Of a stretch of DNA of 64,000 nucleotides, positions 8,353-16,476 are shown piece after piece (position 1 is the first letter of the stretch; every line of letters begins with the position of its first letter). The position numbers were made by a program, and so were the translations under genes. Under the pieces are notes generated by a model. The model ran no database searches, was not told the origin of the DNA, and saw nothing but the letters and a program-made list of their open reading frames with translations. Where the stretch lies: contig CAXFAI010000042.1 of NCBI GenBank assembly GCA_964001305.1, positions 1 through 64,000 of the forward strand. Reading direction: 5' to 3'. This DNA comes from CAJXMH01 sp964001305 (GTDB lineage Bacteria; Bacteroidota; Bacteroidia; Flavobacteriales_E; Vicingaceae).

Positions 8353-9510
8353 ATGGCAAAAAGAGATTATTACGAAGTATTAGGAGTTGACAAAGGGGCC
8401 ACGGCCAATGAAATAAAGAAAGCCTATCGAAAGCTTGCTTTAAAATTTCACCCCGATAAGAATCCTGATAACAAAGAAGCTGAAGAGAAATTTAAGGAAG
8501 CTGCAGAAGCTTATGAAATCTTGAGCAATCCTGAGAAGAAGTCACGTTACGATCAATTTGGCCATGCAGGTATGGGTGGCGCTGCAGGCGGAGGTGGCTT
8601 TGGCGGCGGCATGAGTATGGATGATATTTTCTCTCAATTTGGAGATATATTTGGCGGTGCAGGCTTCGGAGGTTTTGGTGGGTTCGGCGGACAAGGCGGT
8701 GGCGGAAGACGCAGAGCTAATAGAGGAAGCAATATTCGAGTTAAAGTTTCACTAAGCTTGAAGGACATTGTTAATGGTGTTGAGAAAAAAATAAAAGTTA
8801 AGAAGTATGTAAGTTGTAAAAGCTGCAGTGGTTCAGGAGCTGAAGGAAATAGTGGATTTGATACTTGTGACACCTGTAATGGAACTGGTCAGGTAACTCG
8901 AGTAACCAATACTTTCTTAGGACAGATGCAAACCGCTTCTACTTGTCCAAAATGTGGGGGTGAAGGTAAAACCATAAGCAACAAGTGTAATACTTGCCAT
9001 GGTGATGGAATTGTTAAAGACGATGAAACAATTGAGTTGAAAATTCCTGCAGGAGTTGAAGATGGCATGCAGCTTTCAGTAAGTGGCAAAGGAAATATGG
9101 GAGCGAGAAATGGAGTTCCTGGAGATTTAATTGTTTTAATTGAAGAGGAAGAGCATCCTGAATTAAAAAGAGATGGAAATAATATTCTATACGATCTCTA
9201 CATCTCATTTGCCGATGCGATATTAGGTACTGAAGTAACAGTTCCAACGGTAAATGGGAAAGCTAAAATCAAAATAGAACCTGGTACTCAAGGTGGAAAA
9301 GTGTTACGATTAAGAAACAAAGGCATTCCCGAAATAAACGGCTATCGTACCGGAGACCAATTAGTCAATATCAATGTATGGACGCCTCAAAACTTGAGTA
9401 AAGAAGAAAAGAGTATGGTTGAAAAATTAAGGGATTCAAAAAACTTTGAACCTCAGCCTACATCTACTGATAAAGGTTTCTTTGGAAGAATGAGAGACTA
9501 CTTTAAATAA
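8353..9510 (+). CDS. dnaJ: Chaperone protein DnaJ
   Basis: Hsp40 co-chaperone that loads substrates on DnaK and stimulates its ATPase. It is a complete class I DnaJ of 385 residues: J domain with HPD (33-35), a long Gly/Phe region (about 75-120), four zinc-binding CxxCxGxG repeats (CKSCSGSG, CDTCNGTG, CPKCGGEG, CNTCHGDG) and the C-terminal substrate domain. The start MAKRDYYEVLG is the normal one; seven more residues are possible in frame, but they overlap grpE. A terminator follows at once, closing the grpE-dnaJ operon. Confidence 0.98.
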   Translation: MAKRDYYEVLGVDKGATANEIKKAYRKLALKFHPDKNPDNKEAEEKFKEAAEAYEILSNPEKKSRYDQFGHAGMGGAAGGGGFGGGMSMDDIFSQFGDIFGGAGFGGFGGFGGQGGGGRRRANRGSNIRVKVSLSLKDIVNGVEKKIKVKKYVSCKSCSGSGAEGNSGFDTCDTCNGTGQVTRVTNTFLGQMQTASTCPKCGGEGKTISNKCNTCHGDGIVKDDETIELKIPAGVEDGMQLSVSGKGNMGARNGVPGDLIVLIEEEEHPELKRDGNNILYDLYISFADAILGTEVTVPTVNGKAKIKIEPGTQGGKVLRLRNKGIPEINGYRTGDQLVNINVWTPQNLSKEEKSMVEKLRDSKNFEPQPTSTDKGFFGRMRDYFK

Positions 9511-9536
9511 AAAAAAGGCCCGAAAGGCCTTTTTTT
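9511..9536. terminator. Bidirectional terminator after dnaJ
   Basis: GGCC arms (9517-9520 and 9526-9529) with a CGAAA loop are flanked by an A-run and a T-run that extend the stem to ten pairs. It starts at the base after the dnaJ stop codon. The symmetry lets it also stop leftward transcription from the YkgJ-type gene. Confidence 0.9.
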
Positions 9537-9657
9537 GTTTCCATAGTTAGCTTTGATTTGTCGGTAATCTTTAAGTTTAATCTAGCTATTTAATCTGAAC
9601 ACAATATCAGTTAAACTTTGAAGCTGTTAAAGCAAGAATTCATAGAAAGCACAAAAT

Positions 9658-9690
9658 AATCTATAAAAGGATAGAATCGATTCATAGATT
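9658..9690. repeat. Nested palindromes downstream of the cysteine-cluster gene
   Basis: Arms AATCTAT (9658-9664) and ATAGATT (9684-9690) enclose the 10-base palindrome GAATCGATTC (9674-9683). They lie in the gap between dnaJ and the convergent gene ending at 9701. There is no U-tract, so a terminator is doubtful; the role is unknown. Confidence 0.35.
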
Positions 9691-9700
9691 AACAACCACC

Positions 9701-10189
9701 TCAGTAATGGTTTTGAAGACGTTCGACGACTTTAACCACAGCAGGGCAAATTCTAGTATTTTTTGCGGTTAAATCTAAAATTTGATACATGCGTTTTCGA
9801 TTGGTATGAGGATATTCTCGGCATGCCTTTGGTCTACTTTCATAAGCCATACACTTGTTATCTTCAAGTAAGAAAGGACAAGGCGAACTTTTCAAAACTT
9901 GATCTCCATCTTCATCTATTCTTAAATAATTTTCAAAGAATTCTGCCGGTTTCATTCTAAAATGACTTGCCATTCTTTCCACATCTTTATCATAAAAAAT
10001 AGGTGAAGTGGTTTTGCAGCAGTTTGCACATGCCAAACAATCAATTTCTTCAAAAACTTCTTCATGTTGTTGCTGAAAAATTTGATCTAAGTTTTTTGGA
10101 GGGCGTTGCTTAAGCTTCTTTAGTACCTTATTAATCTCCTTTCTTTTGCTCTTGGCATTGTTGATCAGCTGTTGATATTCTTCTTTCAA
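9701..10189 (-). CDS. YkgJ-type cysteine cluster protein
   Basis: Small protein of the CxxCxxCC zinc/iron-chelating family (YkgJ, formerly UPF0153). The motif CLACANCC lies near residue 52, followed by SPCPFLLEDNKCMAYESRPKACREYP, giving the eight conserved Cys of the family. The N-terminal 40 residues are a basic helix. The function is unproven; metal binding is inferred from the cysteines. It starts three bases after the mnmD stop and is surely co-transcribed with mnmD. Confidence 0.88.
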   Translation of the reverse strand: MKEEYQQLINNAKSKRKEINKVLKKLKQRPPKNLDQIFQQQHEEVFEEIDCLACANCCKTTSPIFYDKDVERMASHFRMKPAEFFENYLRIDEDGDQVLKSSPCPFLLEDNKCMAYESRPKACREYPHTNRKRMYQILDLTAKNTRICPAVVKVVERLQNHY

Positions 10190-10192
10190 ACT

Positions 10193-10867
10193 CTAAACTA
10201 ATTTTCTTGCCCTTAACATTTCTCTTTTTCTACCTGGAGGACCTGCTAATTTCTCAATTTCAAATCCAATGGATTTTAACCTTCTTTTTATTAATCCTTT
10301 TACACAATAAGTTACTAGAATTCCATTGGGCCTCATTTGATTGTATAGCTTCATAAATATTTCCTCCTCCCACAATTCAGCTTGCTTTTCAGGAGCAAAT
10401 GCATCAAAGTATACTAAATCAAACTGACTGTGAAATGAATAGTCTTCAAGTTTAGCATGTACTTTTAAAAGATCAAAATTGTCTGTTAGCTTCTGTTTTA
10501 CATTCCATGATAAGTTGTGAATTTTTTCAAAAAGAAGACTTTCTTCCCCTAGTTCATCAGCATAGTTTAACTCTTTTACTTCACCTTCAGAAATTGGGTA
10601 AGCTTCAATACTTGTCATTTGAACACGCTTCTGCATCCCCATTCTCTTTAACTCTACTGCTGTAAGAAAAACATTTAGTCCAGTACCCATACCAATCTCA
10701 AGTAAATCGATACTATCCTTTAACTGAAATGCTTCCTTTAATCCTGCATTAATAAATATGTGCTTAGATTCAGCTATTGAGCCATGTTTAGAATGATAAT
10801 GCTCATCCAGCTCAGGAACATAAAAAGAATGTGATCCATCTTTTGTTTTTACTAACTCTCTTTTCAA
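10193..10867 (-). CDS. mnmD: tRNA U34 methyltransferase MnmD
   Basis: SAM-dependent methyltransferase that completes the mnm5(s2)U modification at the wobble base of certain tRNAs. The stand-alone 224-residue form lacks the MnmC oxidase domain found fused in enterobacteria. Visible features are the N-terminal DGSHSFYVPELDEHYHSKHG, the SAM-binding strand LLEIGMGTGLNVF and the family motif DAFAPEKQAELW. A TAnnTTTG-type box occurs on the minus strand at 10895-10902, 27 bases before the start. It leads a two-gene operon with the cysteine-cluster gene. Confidence 0.93.
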   Translation of the reverse strand: MKRELVKTKDGSHSFYVPELDEHYHSKHGSIAESKHIFINAGLKEAFQLKDSIDLLEIGMGTGLNVFLTAVELKRMGMQKRVQMTSIEAYPISEGEVKELNYADELGEESLLFEKIHNLSWNVKQKLTDNFDLLKVHAKLEDYSFHSQFDLVYFDAFAPEKQAELWEEEIFMKLYNQMRPNGILVTYCVKGLIKRRLKSIGFEIEKLAGPPGRKREMLRARKLV

Positions 10868-10894
10868 ATTGTGCTAATCACTTGGTTACTTTTA

Positions 10895-10902
10895 CAAATG
10901 TA
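10895..10902 (-). promoter_or_regulatory. Putative -7 box for mnmD
   Basis: On the minus strand this reads TACATTTG, an exact TAnnTTTG match, 27 bases before the mnmD start. The -33 element is not evident. The same short gap must also carry the promoter of the rightward gene at 10929. Confidence 0.4.
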
Positions 10903-10928
10903 ATTTCTAATGTCAATTCATCTTATTT

Positions 10929-11537
10929 ATGCCCGCATTAAAAGCAATCATTGAAAATGCAATAACTTCTAATTCATATACCTATAACAGCTATATGAAA
11001 TTAATGACTGATTTAACAGAAAACAAAGGTACAACGGGAGCGGATCAGAGCGCATCATTGGTGGAATACACTTATTTGAATTACAAAAGAATGAGTCGTT
11101 TAAATAAGACTATTCAACTTGAGCCTGAACTTAAAGAAACCCTTGAAAACTTAAATACGAAGCTTTTAATTGTTGTGTTAACTGAAGCTTGGTGTGGTGA
11201 TGCTGCTCAAAATTTACCTTTATTTCATGTAATAGAAGGACTCTCAAAAAACATAGAATTGAAACTAGTACTTAGAGATGAACACTTGGAGTTAATGGAT
11301 GAATTCCTGACAAACGGGGGCCGGTCAATTCCTAAAGCTATCTTCTTAAACCCTGATACCATGGAAGTTTTAGACACTTGGGGGCCAAGACCTAAAGAAG
11401 CTCAAAATAAGGTATTAGAATTCAAGAAAACCAAGGGTGATTACAGCGAATTTGTCAAAACTTTGCAACTATGGTATGCAAAAGACAAAACTATTTCGCA
11501 ACAGAAAGAAATATTAAGTATACTTAAAAGTTATTAG
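10929..11537 (+). CDS. Thioredoxin-fold protein with single-Cys WCGD motif
   Basis: Cytoplasmic protein of 202 residues with a thioredoxin-like domain from about residue 70. The active-site loop reads EAWCGDA, so the second cysteine of CxxC is missing, and the cis-Pro strand is GGRSIPKAIFLNP. No signal peptide is seen. Such one-cysteine members occur widely in Bacteroidota and are annotated simply as thioredoxin family; they may form mixed disulfides rather than a dithiol pair. It precedes the lipoprotein gene by 26 bases and may share its transcript. Confidence 0.85.
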   Translation: MPALKAIIENAITSNSYTYNSYMKLMTDLTENKGTTGADQSASLVEYTYLNYKRMSRLNKTIQLEPELKETLENLNTKLLIVVLTEAWCGDAAQNLPLFHVIEGLSKNIELKLVLRDEHLELMDEFLTNGGRSIPKAIFLNPDTMEVLDTWGPRPKEAQNKVLEFKKTKGDYSEFVKTLQLWYAKDKTISQQKEILSILKSY

Positions 11538-11563
11538 TTACTTATTGAAATTTATTACGAAGC

Positions 11564-13063
11564 ATGATTAAAGAACAAATGGTGATAAAAAGCATTCTTT
11601 CTAAAACAATATTGATTTTGTCAATTTTGCTTGTATTCCAAGCTTGTAGAAAAGAAGAATCAATTATTACAGATAGTTCTGCTCGATTAAACTTCTCAAC
11701 GGATTCCATCAGTTTTGATACCGTTTTTACAACCATAGGTTCAACAACACAAAATTTTAGAGTTTATAATCCTTACAAGGAAACCATAAAGATTAGTTCT
11801 ATTCGATTGAATGGTGGCACCAACTCTACTTTTAGGATTAATGTAGATGGACAGCCAGGACATAGCCATCAGAATATTGAAATTGCTCCCAATGATAGCC
11901 TTTACATTTTTGTTGAAGCAACCGTTGACCCTAACAATCAACAAAATCCTTTTGTCATTAGTGATTACATTGAGTTTATAACCAATGGAAATGTTCAAAA
12001 TGTAGACTTGGTTGCTTGGGGGCAAAATGCCATATACTATACACCTACCACCTTTAGCAGAAATTTACCTGACTATACATGTCTAACCGGCCCTTGCAGT
12101 GATCAAGTTCCCCCGGTTAATGTCACTTGGACAGACTCACTTCCAATAGTAATATATGGCTATGTGGTTGTCGACTCACTTGACCGGTTAACGATTGAAA
12201 AAAACACCAAAATCTACTTTCACAATAATGGCGGACTTTGGGTTTACCGAGGAGGTGAACTGAAGGTAAATGGAACTATTGATGAACCTGTCATATTTCG
12301 TGGAGATCGACTAGAAATGGCTTATGAAGATAGACCCGGGCAATGGGATAGAATTTGGATTAATGAAGGTGGACAAAATGAGATTAACTATGCTATTATT
12401 AAAAACGCATTTATAGGCTTACAAGTCGAAGTATTGCCTTTTAATGACCCACCCTATTTACCGTCAAACCTAACTTTAAATAATACCATCATTGACAATT
12501 GCTCATCATTTGGCTTACTGTCTTCCATATATAATATTGATGCAGAAAACGTAGTCATTTCCGATTGCGGCCAATACAATGTAGCTTTAAGAGGTGCAGG
12601 AAATTATGATTTTACGCATTGTACTTTTTCCAATTACTTCAGCAGTGCTCAACGTGAAACACCTTTGTTCTTTGCTCAAAATTCCTTTATCACAGCTACC
12701 GGAACTCAATTAATTGGTATTCCTAACATTAATATCTACAATAGTATCATTTATGGTAATCTAGAAAATGAATTTCAAACGGAAATCATTAACAATGGCA
12801 ATATCAATTTCGATGTACAAAATTGTATAATTAAAAGCCAACAAGGTACAGCTGATACAAGCAAGTACAAAAACATTATAAAGAATCCGCCTAATTCCAT
12901 ATTCAAAGACCCAAACAATGGTGATTTTACCTTATTTGAAACATCAGTGGCCAGAAATCAAGGCAACTTAAGTTTTGGAAATACAGTACCAATTGATTTA
13001 TTAGGAAACTCTAGAACTACAGACGGCTTACCTGATTTAGGAAGTTATGAATTTACCCCTTAG
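11564..13063 (+). CDS. Right-handed beta-helix lipoprotein
   Basis: Exported lipoprotein of 499 residues. The signal sequence ends in a lipobox, VFQAC, with the lipidated Cys near residue 28. An N-terminal Ig-like domain (STDSISFDTVFTTIGSTTQN) is followed by a repetitive Asn-rich middle (about 210-430) with the strand pattern of a parallel beta-helix. The end, LGNSRTTDGLPDLGSYEF, matches the choice-of-anchor Q type found on many Bacteroidota surface proteins. A role as a surface-exposed binding or carbohydrate-related protein is inference. ATG 11564 is used; ATG 11579 is an alternative. Its stop codon overlaps the stop of the convergent gene. Confidence 0.8.
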   Translation: MIKEQMVIKSILSKTILILSILLVFQACRKEESIITDSSARLNFSTDSISFDTVFTTIGSTTQNFRVYNPYKETIKISSIRLNGGTNSTFRINVDGQPGHSHQNIEIAPNDSLYIFVEATVDPNNQQNPFVISDYIEFITNGNVQNVDLVAWGQNAIYYTPTTFSRNLPDYTCLTGPCSDQVPPVNVTWTDSLPIVIYGYVVVDSLDRLTIEKNTKIYFHNNGGLWVYRGGELKVNGTIDEPVIFRGDRLEMAYEDRPGQWDRIWINEGGQNEINYAIIKNAFIGLQVEVLPFNDPPYLPSNLTLNNTIIDNCSSFGLLSSIYNIDAENVVISDCGQYNVALRGAGNYDFTHCTFSNYFSSAQRETPLFFAQNSFITATGTQLIGIPNINIYNSIIYGNLENEFQTEIINNGNINFDVQNCIIKSQQGTADTSKYKNIIKNPPNSIFKDPNNGDFTLFETSVARNQGNLSFGNTVPIDLLGNSRTTDGLPDLGSYEFTP

Positions 13064-14097
13064 GAATTAGTTAAGAACTCCATGGTATCTACCCCGTCAG
13101 CATAGTCCCAAAGTTGAGGAGATTGCGATTTGCCAAAAGGCACTTCAAAATCATGCCCTACTCTCGCTTGAATTTCTTCTTTGTGCTGATCCAACTGATT
13201 TTTTAAGTCTTTCAAGTCGGTGTAATACTCATAAAACAATACTCCAACAGGAGAATGTATACCTTGATCTTCCTTCAATAGCAAAAATCCATTCTCAACT
13301 AAATCGATGTTATTTAATAAATAAACCGCCTTATTGTAATCGTAATTGTTAGCGTAGGCATTGTGCTCAGCATATTCTTTGTATTTGAAAAAGGCACCAA
13401 AAAGCAAATCCTTATCGTAACTCTCAGGCAAGTATACTTTGGTTATATTTCTACAGCCCAATCCAAAATGAATGAATATATCATCTGCAAGACCATCTAA
13501 TTCTTCTTGACTTTCGTTTCCATTTAAAATGGCTACAGAAGTTCTATTCTTTCTAATAATCTTTTTGATGTCTTTAAAGTAGTATTCAAAATAACGCGCA
13601 CTGTTATCCGAGCCTGTTGCTATTAGCATTTCTATGTCATTCAGCCTGTCTCCTACCACAATTTGATTTTTCCACGCTTCTGATTGAGAAGCTAAAACTT
13701 GAAGAACAAACCCCATTAAGGTTTTGTCTTTTGAAGATAATTTAGCATGAAGTTGATGACCAGCCACCAAAACTGATATAGCATCATGCAGACCGACTAA
13801 TGGGATATTTCCCGCCATGATAACCCCTACTTTTTTTGATGGAGTAGTTAAATTGTAATTAGAAAGCCATTTTTCAAGCTTCACTTTTTGCAAAGCGCTT
13901 GACCAAGACTTTAAAGCAAACTCTACTGAAGTTCTGGTGAACCAAGAATTCTCATGACGAAGTCTATCAATCAATTCAACCCCTGAAACAAAATGTGGCT
14001 TCATTGATTCATCCTGCAAACTACCTTCATTTTCTGCTATGGCTGAAAATAGTTTTCCAAGTTTTTCAAGATTTAAGATTATTTGCTCCTTTTGCAT
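13060..14097 (-). CDS. LuxC-type acyl-CoA reductase
   Basis: Aldehyde-dehydrogenase-fold enzyme of the LuxC acyl-CoA reductase family, which reduces fatty acyl-CoA or acyl-ACP to an aldehyde with NADPH. At 345 residues it is the short Bacteroidota form. Visible are KVGVIMAGNIPLVGLHD (89-105), ATGSDNSARYFEYYF (160-174) and the catalytic Cys215 in HFGLGCRNITKVYLP. It is divergent from a ferredoxin gene, 100 bases away; this pairing recurs in Bacteroidota, as far as I recall. No luciferase genes are nearby, so the physiological substrate is unknown. Confidence 0.9.
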   Translation of the reverse strand: MQKEQIILNLEKLGKLFSAIAENEGSLQDESMKPHFVSGVELIDRLRHENSWFTRTSVEFALKSWSSALQKVKLEKWLSNYNLTTPSKKVGVIMAGNIPLVGLHDAISVLVAGHQLHAKLSSKDKTLMGFVLQVLASQSEAWKNQIVVGDRLNDIEMLIATGSDNSARYFEYYFKDIKKIIRKNRTSVAILNGNESQEELDGLADDIFIHFGLGCRNITKVYLPESYDKDLLFGAFFKYKEYAEHNAYANNYDYNKAVYLLNNIDLVENGFLLLKEDQGIHSPVGVLFYEYYTDLKDLKNQLDQHKEEIQARVGHDFEVPFGKSQSPQLWDYADGVDTMEFLTNS

Positions 14098-14120
14098 GCT
14101 ACAATCTACTTTGTATGTCC

Positions 14121-14128
14121 TAAATTTG
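14121..14128 (+). promoter_or_regulatory. Putative -7 box for the ferredoxin gene
   Basis: TAAATTTG matches TAnnTTTG exactly and lies 69 bases before the ferredoxin ATG, within the divergent gap. The -33 element is not clear. Confidence 0.35.
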
Positions 14129-14197
14129 TATGTTCAAACTGAACAAATGTGTTTTCATTCGGTTTGAAAAGCGAAAGTACAAACTAAAACAACCCAA

Positions 14198-14545
14198 ATG
14201 GCTATTATAATTACAGACGAGTGTATAAATTGCGGAGCTTGTGAACCGGAATGTCCAAATAATGCAATTTATGAAGGTGGTGAAGAATGGAGATTTTCTG
14301 ATGGAACTGGAGTAAGCGGAAATGTAAAAAGAATGGATGGCAGCAACATTGATGCAGACAGCGAACAAGAGCCAATTAGTTTTGATTATTATTACATTGT
14401 TCCTGATAAATGTACCGAATGTGTTGGCTTTCATGACGAGCCACAGTGTGCGGCAGTTTGCCCTGTAGATTGTTGTGTTGACGATCCTGATGTAAGAGAA
14501 TCTGAGGATGCTTTGTTAGCTAAAAAAGAAGCCTTACACATTTAG
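14198..14545 (+). CDS. Ferredoxin with two [4Fe-4S] clusters
   Basis: Small soluble electron carrier of 115 residues. The first cluster motif is Cys9, Cys12, Cys15 and Cys19 (CINCGACEPECP). The second is CTEC, then Cys after an eight-residue insertion and CPVDCC, as in Azotobacter/Chromatium-type dicluster ferredoxins. Unlike the classic 60-80-residue proteins, about 45 residues separate the two motifs. The acidic C-terminus is typical. Its divergence from the acyl-CoA reductase gene is conserved in relatives, which hints at shared regulation rather than proven electron transfer. Confidence 0.92.
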   Translation: MAIIITDECINCGACEPECPNNAIYEGGEEWRFSDGTGVSGNVKRMDGSNIDADSEQEPISFDYYYIVPDKCTECVGFHDEPQCAAVCPVDCCVDDPDVRESEDALLAKKEALHI

Positions 14546-14571
14546 TCATTCCATCAAAATAAATTGGCTTA

Positions 14572-14599
14572 AAACTTGTTATTTCATGATGACAAGTTT
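14572..14599. repeat. Inverted repeat between ferredoxin and the next gene
   Basis: The 8-base arms AAACTTGT (14572-14579) and ACAAGTTT (14592-14599) can form a hairpin with a 12-base loop. It follows the ferredoxin stop and ends 14 bases before the TTG start of the next gene. There is no proper U-run, so it is either a weak terminator or a leader hairpin. Confidence 0.4.
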
Positions 14600-14613
14600 C
14601 CTATTCTAGTATT

Positions 14614-15504
14614 TTGAAATTCTATTTAATTTTCTTTCTCTCTCTCTTGTGTATAACACTAAGTGCACAATCAACTTCTAATTTTCAAGAAGATCAGATT
14701 GAAGAACTCTGCTATGGAATTTTGAATTCAGACTATGATGAGGAAAAAGTACAGTTAAATAAAACACTTAAAGCAGTCCTTAGAAAATCTCTAATTCAAG
14801 ATGGAGCCTTTCAATATCCTTTTGATCGAGTTCAAAGTCTTGGAATTTTAAACAGTTCAGACTCAAATTTGAGAGTTTTCAATTGGATGGTTCCATTTGA
14901 AGATGGTTCATACTCTTATGAATGTTTTCTTCTGTATCAAATGGAAGACTCTATTGCATTTTTAGAATTAAATGCATTAAACAGTGATAGTTCCATTGTT
15001 GATTCCATCTATTACACCAAAGACAATTGGCCTGCAGCACTTTATTACAAGCTAATAACAAAAGAAACGGAATTTAAAACTTATTATACCCTTTTAGGAT
15101 GGGATGGAGTAAACAATCAACTGAACAGTAAGATTATTGATGTTTTTACCTTTTCTACCAAAGGCCAATTGAGAATTGGGGAACCCATTTTTAAGACTAA
15201 TGTACAGAATAATAAAAAGCGAATTTTGTTCTACTATGGCGGTCAAAATAGAATGAAGCTTTCTTATAACGAAACTTTAGATTGGATTATTTATGACCAT
15301 CTTGCCCCTGCTTCTTCTAATTTGAAAGGCGTTTATGAATACTATGGAGCCGATTTTTCTTATGATGCATATCGATGGGAAAAGCGGTATTGGAAATACC
15401 ACGCAGATGTTGATATTGATAAAGGATTATCAAAAAAGAAAAGTGACTTTAATTCTAAGAAAGAAATCTTAAAAGATGAGGAGCCAATCTATAAACCCAA
15501 TTAG
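14614..15504 (+). CDS. Secreted protein of unknown function, TTG start
   Basis: A 296-residue exported protein with a clear signal peptide (FYLIFFLSLLCITLSAQ, cleavage after about residue 18). The body is mixed alpha/beta with no catalytic motif that I recognise. The segment EYYGADFSYDAYRWEKRYW near the C-terminus looks like the conserved core. I recall similar unannotated proteins from other Bacteroidota but no function. The start must be TTG 14614, since the only nearby ATGs lead to an immediate stop in another frame and the signal peptide begins here. Its stop codon overlaps the stop of the convergent MoxR gene. Confidence 0.75.
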   Translation: MKFYLIFFLSLLCITLSAQSTSNFQEDQIEELCYGILNSDYDEEKVQLNKTLKAVLRKSLIQDGAFQYPFDRVQSLGILNSSDSNLRVFNWMVPFEDGSYSYECFLLYQMEDSIAFLELNALNSDSSIVDSIYYTKDNWPAALYYKLITKETEFKTYYTLLGWDGVNNQLNSKIIDVFTFSTKGQLRIGEPIFKTNVQNNKKRILFYYGGQNRMKLSYNETLDWIIYDHLAPASSNLKGVYEYYGADFSYDAYRWEKRYWKYHADVDIDKGLSKKKSDFNSKKEILKDEEPIYKPN

Positions 15505-16475
15505 TTCTCTTCGACCAATTGATTTATAATGTGCTCTAAGGTTACCCCTTCTGCTTCGGCTTTATAATTTCTAACAATTCGATGCCTCAAAATAGGCTCA
15601 GCTACGGCTTTTACATCTTCAATATCTGGTGAATATTTTCCATGAATGGCAGCATGACATTTCGCTCCAACAATTAAGAACTGAGAAGCTCTTGGTCCTG
15701 CACCCCAACTGATGTAATCATTTACAATTTTTGAAGCATGCTCCGTATTCGGTCTTGTTTTAGCAGAAAGTGTAACGGCATATTTTAACACATTATCCGT
15801 TACTGGAATTTTTCGAATTAGGTTCTGAAAAAACACAATATCTTCACCTTCCATTACTTTGTTTACTTCTGCTTTAAAGTTGGTAGTTGTTGCCTTTACA
15901 ATATTCAACTCTTCCTCCAAACTAGGGTAATCTAACCAAATATTAAACATAAATCGGTCTAATTGAGCCTCTGGCAAAGGGTAAGTACCTTCTTGTTCAA
16001 TCGGGTTTTGAGTGGCTAAAACAAAAAATGGCTCAGGCAATTGATAGGTCTGTCCACCTGTTGTAATTTTTTTCTCCTGCATTGATTCTAACAAAGCAGA
16101 TTGAGTTTTTGGAGGTGTTCTATTGATTTCATCTGCCAATATCAAATTGGAAAATAAAGGGCCTTTTATAAATTTAAAATTTCGGCTTTCGTCTAAAATT
16201 TCAGAACCGATGATATCTGAAGGCATTAAATCTGGAGTAAACTGAATTCGATTAAAGCTCAGTCCTAAAACCTCAGAAATTGTATTTACCAATAAAGTCT
16301 TAGCTAAACCAGGTACACCAACCAAAAGACAATGTCCATTTGAAAAAATTGAAATTAGTAGGTTCTTGATCACGTCTTCTTGCCCTACTATTACTTTTCC
16401 AATCTCTTTATTTAGCTCCGCATACTTTATTACTAAGGCATCTATTGCTTCTTTATCTGAATTGTATTTCTTCAT
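15501..16475 (-). CDS. MoxR-family AAA+ ATPase
   Basis: Hexameric AAA+ chaperone-like ATPase of 324 residues. Walker A is GVPGLAKT (53-60), Walker B LADEINRTPPKTQSALLE, sensor 1 is in LATQNPIEQEGTYPLPEAQLDRF, and the C-terminal lid ends at LEHIINQLVEEN. MoxR proteins usually act with VWA-domain proteins in maturing or folding complexes, often at the envelope; no VWA gene is visible here. It lies one base beyond the SurA-like stop codon and is the last gene of the guaB-PPIase run, suggesting a role in envelope protein quality control, which is inference. Confidence 0.93.
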   Translation of the reverse strand: MKKYNSDKEAIDALVIKYAELNKEIGKVIVGQEDVIKNLLISIFSNGHCLLVGVPGLAKTLLVNTISEVLGLSFNRIQFTPDLMPSDIIGSEILDESRNFKFIKGPLFSNLILADEINRTPPKTQSALLESMQEKKITTGGQTYQLPEPFFVLATQNPIEQEGTYPLPEAQLDRFMFNIWLDYPSLEEELNIVKATTTNFKAEVNKVMEGEDIVFFQNLIRKIPVTDNVLKYAVTLSAKTRPNTEHASKIVNDYISWGAGPRASQFLIVGAKCHAAIHGKYSPDIEDVKAVAEPILRHRIVRNYKAEAEGVTLEHIINQLVEEN

Positions 16476-16476
16476 T

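Noticed and set aside
8634..9247. Several minus-strand open frames across dnaJ
   Set aside because: They mirror the Gly-rich and Cys-repeat parts of dnaJ, giving Pro- and Leu-rich nonsense proteins.
14120..14434. 104-residue open frame opposite the ferredoxin gene
   Set aside because: Overlaps the conserved ferredoxin on the other strand and shows no domain; composition is typical of a shadow frame.
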